Below are positions 7,267-11,392 of a DNA stretch of 11,392 nt, one piece after another. A program made the position numbers and the translations under genes. Origin of the DNA: Panacagrimonas sp052387335 (GTDB lineage Bacteria; Pseudomonadota; Gammaproteobacteria; Nevskiales; Nevskiaceae); contig JBQTJH010000147.1 in the NCBI GenBank assembly GCA_052387335.1, positions 1 through 11,392 on the forward strand. Reading direction: 5' to 3'. The notes beneath the pieces are model-generated. The model worked only from the letters and a program-made list of their open reading frames with translations, had not been told where the DNA came from and did not search any database. Position 1 is the first letter of the stretch; each line of letters opens with the position of its first letter.

Positions 7267-8037
7267 TCAGCGGCGATAGGGAATACGACGACCCTGCCCG
7301 ACGGCGCGGGACTGTGCCAGCGCGGCCTGGGTCCAGCGCTGGCCTTGGGCAATGGCATCGGCCATGGACGCACCGGCTGCCAGCTGTGCCGCGATGGCCG
7401 CGGCCAGGGTGCAGCCGGCGCCATGAAAGTTTTCGGGCAGCCGCGGCCAGGTGTAGCGCTGCGGTGGACCATTGGCGCGGTACCAGGTGTTGAGCACCGG
7501 GTCGTCGGGTTCATCGCCGCCGGTGATCAACACATGACCGCAGCCACGGGCGAGCAGGGCGTCGGCACAGTTCGCCAAGGTGTCGGCCGTCGGTGCCAGA
7601 CGTCGCGCTTCGGCCGCGTTCGGCGTCATCAGGCTCACATGCGGCAGCAGATCATTCAGTAGCGCCGCCTGTAGCGTCTCGGCCACCAGGTTGGACCCGC
7701 CGCCCGCTCGCAACACCGGGTCCAGCACCGCGGGCACGCGCAGCCGGTCGAGCAGGGACGCGATCACCGCGACCTGGCTGGCGTCGCCAAGGAGGCCGAT
7801 CTTGACCGCGGCGATCCGGCAATCCTGTTCCAGCAGCGCCAGCTGCTCAGCCAGGATCCCGGCATCCACCGCGATCACCCGCCGCACGTTGCGGCTGTCC
7901 TGTACGGTCAGGGTGGTGATCAGGCTCAGGGCATGGCCGTCCTGGGCGGCGACCGCCTCGATATCGGCGTGAATACCCGCGCCGCCCACCGGGTCGTGGC
8001 CGGACAGACACAGTACGGTGGGGAGGCGACTCGGCAT
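7267..8037 (-). CDS. thiD: Hydroxymethylpyrimidine / phosphomethylpyrimidine kinase
   Basis: ThiD phosphorylates HMP and HMP-phosphate to HMP-pyrophosphate, the pyrimidine substrate of ThiE. The 256-aa ribokinase-fold protein shows the substrate-binding N-terminus SGHDPVGGAGIHADIEA (12-28), LTVQDSRNV (43-51), AVKIGLLGD (77-85), LDPVLRAGGG (105-114), TPNAAEA (138-144), ITGGDE (171-176) and the C-terminal anion-hole motif FHGAGCTLAAAIAA (204-217, Cys209), corresponding to the usual HGTGCTLSSAIAA. The single domain has no fused ThiE or TenA. The ATG at 8037 heads the - strand run down to ftsX. Its upstream region holds a weak promoter-like pair and a hairpin but no TPP riboswitch, so thiamine control through that element is not evident. 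Confidence 0.96.
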   Translation of the reverse strand: MPSRLPTVLCLSGHDPVGGAGIHADIEAVAAQDGHALSLITTLTVQDSRNVRRVIAVDAGILAEQLALLEQDCRIAAVKIGLLGDASQVAVIASLLDRLRVPAVLDPVLRAGGGSNLVAETLQAALLNDLLPHVSLMTPNAAEARRLAPTADTLANCADALLARGCGHVLITGGDEPDDPVLNTWYRANGPPQRYTWPRLPENFHGAGCTLAAAIAAQLAAGASMADAIAQGQRWTQAALAQSRAVGQGRRIPYRR

Positions 8038-8061
8038 GGGCGGGCGGTCTCTGAGCTTCTA

Positions 8062-8095
8062 GCGTCTGCAGGGTACGAAATGCCTTGACAGACGC
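8062..8095 (-). promoter_or_regulatory. Hairpin in the thiD leader
   Basis: GCGTCTG at 8062-8068 and CAGACGC at 8089-8095 are perfect 7-base inverted arms with a 20-base loop, within which AGG (8070-8072) and CCT (8083-8085) can extend the pairing. It lies 24 bases before the thiD start. There is no U-tract on the coding side, so it does not look like a standard terminator. A structured leader is possible, but no known riboswitch is recognised. Confidence 0.35.
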
Positions 8096-8132
8096 CCAAT
8101 TCGTTCTTGTGCAGTGCAGCAGTACGGCAGTC

Positions 8133-8141
8133 TTATACACA
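8133..8141 (+). promoter_or_regulatory. DnaA box match (TTATACACA)
   Basis: This is an exact match to the DnaA R-box consensus TTATNCACA. It lies 95 bases upstream of the thiD start, in the same orientation as the box at 8323. DnaA binding is not shown and the match alone could be chance. Confidence 0.45.
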
Positions 8142-8207
8142 AAAATCATCACAGGGGCGCCGCAGGCCCGTGGCTGCTTCATTTAACTGAAAGAATGCCG
8201 TAGTAAT

Positions 8208-8236
8208 TACATAAGGATATGTTTTGAAAGAGTAAA
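8208..8236 (-). promoter_or_regulatory. Candidate sigma-70-type promoter for thiD
   Basis: On the - strand, TTTACT (8236-8231) and TATGTA (8213-8208) are separated by 17 bases in the most A+T-rich part of the region. Transcription would start near 8200 and give a leader of about 160 bases before thiD. Both hexamers are imperfect, so this is a weak call. Confidence 0.3.
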
Positions 8237-8322
8237 ACGGGCATGGATAGAAACTGGCCGCGGGGCAGAAACGCAAGGTTCGCCCGTCACTTAGGGTCGC
8301 AGCGCCAGGGTTTTTAACAGGC

Positions 8323-8331
8323 TTATCCACA
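8323..8331 (+). promoter_or_regulatory. DnaA box match (TTATCCACA)
   Basis: This is the strongest form of the DnaA R-box consensus (TTATCCACA). The second exact match lies 190 bases to the left in the same orientation, and an inverted near match is at 8561-8569. A role in binding DnaA is inferred only. Confidence 0.5.
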
Positions 8332-8510
8332 GTTTCTGGGGGCTCATTCGTCTTTTCTATTATCGCCATGAGCTTGCAGCCGATATTTAATGTAATTACG
8401 AGCTATGCACTCGCGTTTGGAGCGCTCCGTACCGAGCAGGCCGAGTCGGTGGCGGGAGCTGAGTTTGTCGCAATGGACGTGTCGCAAGGCACTAAATTGA
8501 CTGAGATTGT

Positions 8511-8535
8511 TGGTTTGGTTTGGTTTGGTTTGGTT
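8511..8535. repeat. Pentanucleotide tandem repeat (TGGTT)5
   Basis: Five exact head-to-tail copies of TGGTT are followed by a diverged CGGTG. The unit length is not a multiple of three, so slippage would shift any frame crossing it. It lies about 90 bases past the 3' end of the PepSY gene. Confidence 0.9.
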
Positions 8536-8560
8536 CGGTGCCAGCGCGACCCCCGACCGT

Positions 8561-8569
8561 TGTGGGTAA
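8561..8569 (-). promoter_or_regulatory. Near match to DnaA box, inverted
   Basis: TGTGGGTAA reads TTACCCACA on the - strand, one mismatch from TTATCCACA. It is recorded because two perfect boxes lie in the same spacer. By itself it would not be called. Confidence 0.25.
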
Positions 8570-8626
8570 TCAATGCCAGCGGTCACGCGGCCAAGCTGAA
8601 CGCGTTCAAGCTGCAGGGGATTTGCT

Positions 8627-9934
8627 TCAGGTGACGACTCGGCGACCCAAACCGGTCAGTCGGTCCACCAGCCATAGCCCCAGCACCGAGGCCCCGAGCA
8701 GCGGCATCACGACGCACAGCGCCGCGCCGGTGGCGAGCGCCCAGCGCGGCAGACGGATTTCCGCGCGCAGCGGTGCGCCCAGCTTTCCGCGCGGTCGGCG
8801 CAGCCACCAGGACAGGAATCCCGTCGCGCTGATCCACACCAGCGCCAGCGCGAACACGGTGTTGAACCACTGGTTGGCACGCCCGAAGAACGTGCCCTCG
8901 TGCAGATCCACGCCCACCGACACCGCGCGCGGAATCGGCGGGTAGTCGTCCCAGGTCGTCTTCACCAGCACCGCGCCGCTGCCGCGATCCAGCGCGAGCT
9001 GGGTTTCCAGCGCGGCGCGCGGCAGGCGGTTGCGCAGGCTCAAGGCGGAACCGGGCTTGCCGTCGAGCTTGATCTCGATGTCACCGCTCACGCCGGCATC
9101 GCGCGCGCGACGCAGCGCCTCGTCGAGCGTGAGGGTCGTCGCGGCCGACTCCGGGTTGCTGCGTGCCCGCATCGCCGCGCCGAATGGCGACGGCTGCCCG
9201 ATGGCGTTCTGCAGCGGTTTGAGCACGTTGTTGCCCCAGAATTCCGTCCACGGCAGCGCGCTGACCAGAAACACCAGCAGCAAGGCGGAGAACAGCACGG
9301 CAACGCTCGCGTGCAGATCGCGCACCAGCACCCGCGTACCCTCGCGGGTGCGCGGGATCAGCGCGGCGAGCAGGCCGCGATCGCGAGGCCACCAGAGATA
9401 GAGGCCGGTCAGCACCATCACCACCGCCCAGCAGGCACCGAGTTCCAGCAGCCATGAGCCGGCGTCGCCCAGCGGCCAGCCGCCGTGAATCTTGCGGCTC
9501 CAGCCCGGCATCCAGCTCCAGCCGGGCAGCTCGCCCAGTACCTCGCCCGAGTACGGATTCACGAACACCGGGAAGGGCAGCGCGTCGCTCTCGCCGTGAT
9601 GGCCACCGAACATCACCTGCGTCGCACGATGCGCGTCGTGAGGAACGATCAGCGCGGTCGCTTGCGCATGGGGGTGCGCGGCCTGTGCCGCCGCCGCCTG
9701 CGCGTCCAGGCTGGCGCGCTGCGCCTGCGGCTCCACGAACCGCAATTCCGGATGCGCCCAGTCCGCCCATTCGTCGTGCCACAGGTACAAGGTGCCGGTG
9801 ATGCTTTGCAGCAGCACGAACGGAATCACCAGGAACGCGGCATAGAAATGCCAGCGCCATAGCCGGCGATAGAGGCGGCCGTCGGGGGTCGTCTCCTGCG
9901 TGTTCGATGCGAGGTCGGGACGGGTGCTCATCAT
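8627..9934 (-). CDS. PepSY-associated TM protein (iron-regulated inner-membrane protein, PiuB-like)
   Basis: This 435-aa inner-membrane protein is of the PepSY-TM type, commonly encoded beside siderophore receptors and thought to help release or reduce iron at the inner membrane. TM helices are at about 29-52, 161-183, 209-229, 354-379 and 396-424. Periplasmic PepSY-like segments lie at about 70-135 (VFVNPYSGEVLGELPG) and 265-330 (TLDEALRRARDAGVSGD). Histidines next to helices are typical of the family and could bind haem or metal: WHFYAAF (His29), RKIHGGW (His150), RDLHAS (His208), VDLHEGTFFG (His345). The start ATG at 9934 shares one base with the receptor stop (TGATG), giving translational coupling. 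A second ATG directly follows it, so the true start may be one codon later. The exact substrate is unknown. Confidence 0.88.
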   Translation of the reverse strand: MMSTRPDLASNTQETTPDGRLYRRLWRWHFYAAFLVIPFVLLQSITGTLYLWHDEWADWAHPELRFVEPQAQRASLDAQAAAAQAAHPHAQATALIVPHDAHRATQVMFGGHHGESDALPFPVFVNPYSGEVLGELPGWSWMPGWSRKIHGGWPLGDAGSWLLELGACWAVVMVLTGLYLWWPRDRGLLAALIPRTREGTRVLVRDLHASVAVLFSALLLVFLVSALPWTEFWGNNVLKPLQNAIGQPSPFGAAMRARSNPESAATTLTLDEALRRARDAGVSGDIEIKLDGKPGSALSLRNRLPRAALETQLALDRGSGAVLVKTTWDDYPPIPRAVSVGVDLHEGTFFGRANQWFNTVFALALVWISATGFLSWWLRRPRGKLGAPLRAEIRLPRWALATGAALCVVMPLLGASVLGLWLVDRLTGLGRRVVT

Positions 9935-11392
9935 CAGAACGTTCCGCGGAATTCAGCAACGAAGGTGCGCTGCGGGTAGGGATGGAATTCGTAGTAGGCC
10001 TCGTCGGTCAGGTTCGACACGCCGACGCCGAATTCGTAGCGCTCGCGCCAGGTGTAGCCCACGCGCGTGTCCACCGTGGTGAACGCAGACGCGCAGCCGA
10101 AGCGCTGGCAGCCGCCGTCGTCGCTGTTGTCGATCTCGGCGTAGTTGTCGCCGGTGTGCAGCGCGGCGAGGTTCGCGTTCCAGCCCGGCAGGAAGCGCCA
10201 GTTGGCGACGAGGTTGGCGCGCACGTCCGGAATGCGCACCCAGTCCTTGCCCTCCGACGCGGGGTTGCGCGAGTTCTGCTTGATCTCCGAATCCACCAGC
10301 GAGAGGTTGGCCTCCACGTCCACGTTCGGCAGCCACTCGCGCACGCTGTAGACGAATTCCACGCCCTGCGTCAGCACGCGATCCACGTTCTGGATGTTGG
10401 TGATGTTCGGGGTCACGTTGACGTTGGTCTGGAAGTGGATGGTGTCGTCGATGTCGTCGCGGAACAGCGAGACGCGCAGCTTGTGCTTCTCCGCGTAGAC
10501 CTTCTCCCACGCGATCTCCTGCGACAGCGCGTCCTCCGGCTTGAGGTCGGGATCGTTGTTCTGGATGGTGGCCACCGGCAGTCCGTTGACCGTGGTGGTG
10601 CCGATGGAGCCCTGGAACAGTTCCGACACCGTGGGATACCGCACGCCACGGCCGATCGAATAGCGCAGCGTGTAGGCCGCAGGCGCGTAGGCGATGGAGA
10701 GCTTCGGCGAAGCGTCTTCCTCTTCGCGATCGGCGTAGCGCAGGCCGTCCGGGTTGTTGGCGTTGGCGCGCAGGCCGTCGAGCGCTTCCCAGCGTTCCAG
10801 GCGCAGGCCCGCGGTGGCCGACCAGTGCGGTGCGAACCTCCACACGTCCTGCGCGTACAGCGCCTGGATCACCGTTGCGCCCTCGGCGTCTTCCAGCAAG
10901 GTGCCGCGCCCACCGCGCTTCCAGTCGCTGGCCGAGTAGCGTTCCTGATCCAGCTCGTAGCGCGAGCGGTAGTAGCCGACCGTGAACGCGTGCGCCAGAT
11001 CCTCGCGCCCATACGTGCCCTGCACGTCCAGATTCCACCAGCCCTTGCCCGAGCCGCCATCGGTGATCGTGCCGGCCAGCAGGTTCTCGCTGGCGCCGGA
11101 GCCGGTGGGCACGTTGGAACGCAGCTCGTCCTCGCCGATGTCGTACAGCGACACCACGGTCGAGACATTCCAGCCGCTGTCGCGCTGGGTGCGCGCGGTG
11201 AGCGCCGTCATCAGGTGCTCCTCGATGCCTTCCTGCGGTCCGAAGGAACTGTCGGCCACGGTGTAGACCTGGTTGTCGAAGCGGATCGTGCCGCGCGTCA
11301 CCGTGTTGCCGCCGGCATCGCGCAGAAAGCTGATGCCGTCGCGTCCGTAGTCGTTGCGCCAGAAACCGATCTGGCCATCGGCGCGGAACGCG
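9934..11392 (-). CDS. TonB-dependent outer-membrane receptor, C-terminal part (5' end outside window)
   Basis: The window encodes about 485 C-terminal residues. The frame stays open from the internal GTG at 11301 to the window edge, so the signal peptide, TonB box and plug lie outside. What is seen is the beta-barrel: alternating strands such as LYAQDVWRFAPHWSATAGLR and KLSIAYAPAAYTLRYSIGRG, the barrel signature GVRYPTVSELFQGS with DPDLKPEDALSQEIAWE, VLTQGVEFVYS, and the C-terminal strand RTFVAEFRGTF ending in Phe, as outer-membrane barrels do. A late loop carries two Cys five residues apart (CQRFGC, codons near 10093-10110), a likely surface-loop disulfide. It overlaps the PepSY gene by one base, which suggests a ferric-siderophore or similar metal-chelate ligand. 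The ligand cannot be read from the barrel alone. Confidence 0.92.
   Translation of the reverse strand, partial: AFRADGQIGFWRNDYGRDGISFLRDAGGNTVTRGTIRFDNQVYTVADSSFGPQEGIEEHLMTALTARTQRDSGWNVSTVVSLYDIGEDELRSNVPTGSGASENLLAGTITDGGSGKGWWNLDVQGTYGREDLAHAFTVGYYRSRYELDQERYSASDWKRGGRGTLLEDAEGATVIQALYAQDVWRFAPHWSATAGLRLERWEALDGLRANANNPDGLRYADREEEDASPKLSIAYAPAAYTLRYSIGRGVRYPTVSELFQGSIGTTTVNGLPVATIQNNDPDLKPEDALSQEIAWEKVYAEKHKLRVSLFRDDIDDTIHFQTNVNVTPNITNIQNVDRVLTQGVEFVYSVREWLPNVDVEANLSLVDSEIKQNSRNPASEGKDWVRIPDVRANLVANWRFLPGWNANLAALHTGDNYAEIDNSDDGGCQRFGCASAFTTVDTRVGYTWRERYEFGVGVSNLTDEAYYEFHPYPQRTFVAEFRGTF

Larger units (their letters stand above)
8038..8626. other. Intergenic region of 589 bases, no convincing gene
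   Basis: This is the only long non-coding stretch. It is richer in A+T than the rest, especially about 8170-8240. It holds two exact DnaA-box matches, one near match in the other orientation, a (TGGTT)5 tract, a perfect 12-base palindrome TGAACGCGTTCA at 8597-8608, and the thiD leader. Frames at 8133-8369 (-), 8344-8586 (-) and 8368-8634 (+) have no ribosome binding site or recognisable domain, and two of them are interrupted by the low-complexity tract, so they are not called. No rho-independent terminator with a T-tract is seen after the PepSY gene. Confidence 0.6.

Noticed and set aside
8038..8240. TPP riboswitch before thiD
   Set aside because: The conserved THI-box core sequences are absent on the - strand.
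8290..8298. CTTAGGGTC shared (inverted) with the tail of the left repeat near 144-152
   Set aside because: There are only nine matching bases and the similarity stops on both sides, so it is likely chance.
8597..8608. TGAACGCGTTCA palindrome as the terminator of the PepSY gene
   Set aside because: It is a perfect palindrome with no loop and no following T-tract on the - strand. It could be a protein site but there is no support for a function.
8133..8634. Three short frames (8133-8369 -, 8344-8586 -, 8368-8634 +) as genes
   Set aside because: There is no Shine-Dalgarno sequence and no known domain. Two run through the TGGTT repeat and one overlaps the end of the PepSY gene.

Overview
The window is G+C-rich chromosomal DNA with dense gene packing, short or overlapping gene junctions and typical core genes. 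The ftsY-ftsE-ftsX trio, a thiD-thiE-hemL cluster and a short hairpin repeat point to a gammaproteobacterium, perhaps of the Xanthomonadales/Nevskiales type. The order-level guess is inference from protein flavour and gene order, not a measured assignment.

Layout, left to right. Positions 28-110 hold an imperfect palindrome that looks like a dispersed intergenic repeat. It is followed by a small unrecognised + strand gene (178-501). Everything else that is convincingly coding lies on the - strand. Reading in the direction of transcription (right to left), there are two blocks. Block A (11392-8627) is the C-terminal barrel of a TonB-dependent outer-membrane receptor, cut by the window edge. 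It overlaps by one base the start of a PepSY-type inner-membrane protein, so it is an iron/siderophore-type uptake pair. Block B (8037-536) is thiD, thiE, hemL, a DedA/PAP2-like/LssY fusion protein, ftsY, ftsE and ftsX. Most junctions are under 20 bases, or overlap in the case of ftsE/ftsX. The exception is the 134-base thiE-hemL gap. ThiD and ThiE make and join the two halves of thiamine phosphate, HemL makes 5-aminolevulinate for haem, FtsY is the SRP receptor, and FtsEX is the ABC-type complex that controls septal peptidoglycan hydrolysis.

The one long non-coding stretch is 8038-8626, between the PepSY gene and thiD. It is relatively A+T-rich and contains two perfect matches to the DnaA-box consensus, a third near match, a (TGGTT)5 repeat, a candidate promoter and a leader hairpin ahead of thiD. 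No TPP riboswitch is visible there.

I see no mobile element, CRISPR array, rRNA/tRNA gene or defence system. Most of the window is ordinary core metabolism and division. The points most worth a second look are the DnaA-box-bearing intergenic region, the LssY-family protein whose PAP2 catalytic motifs look lost, and the joining of the thiamine/haem cluster to ftsYEX.
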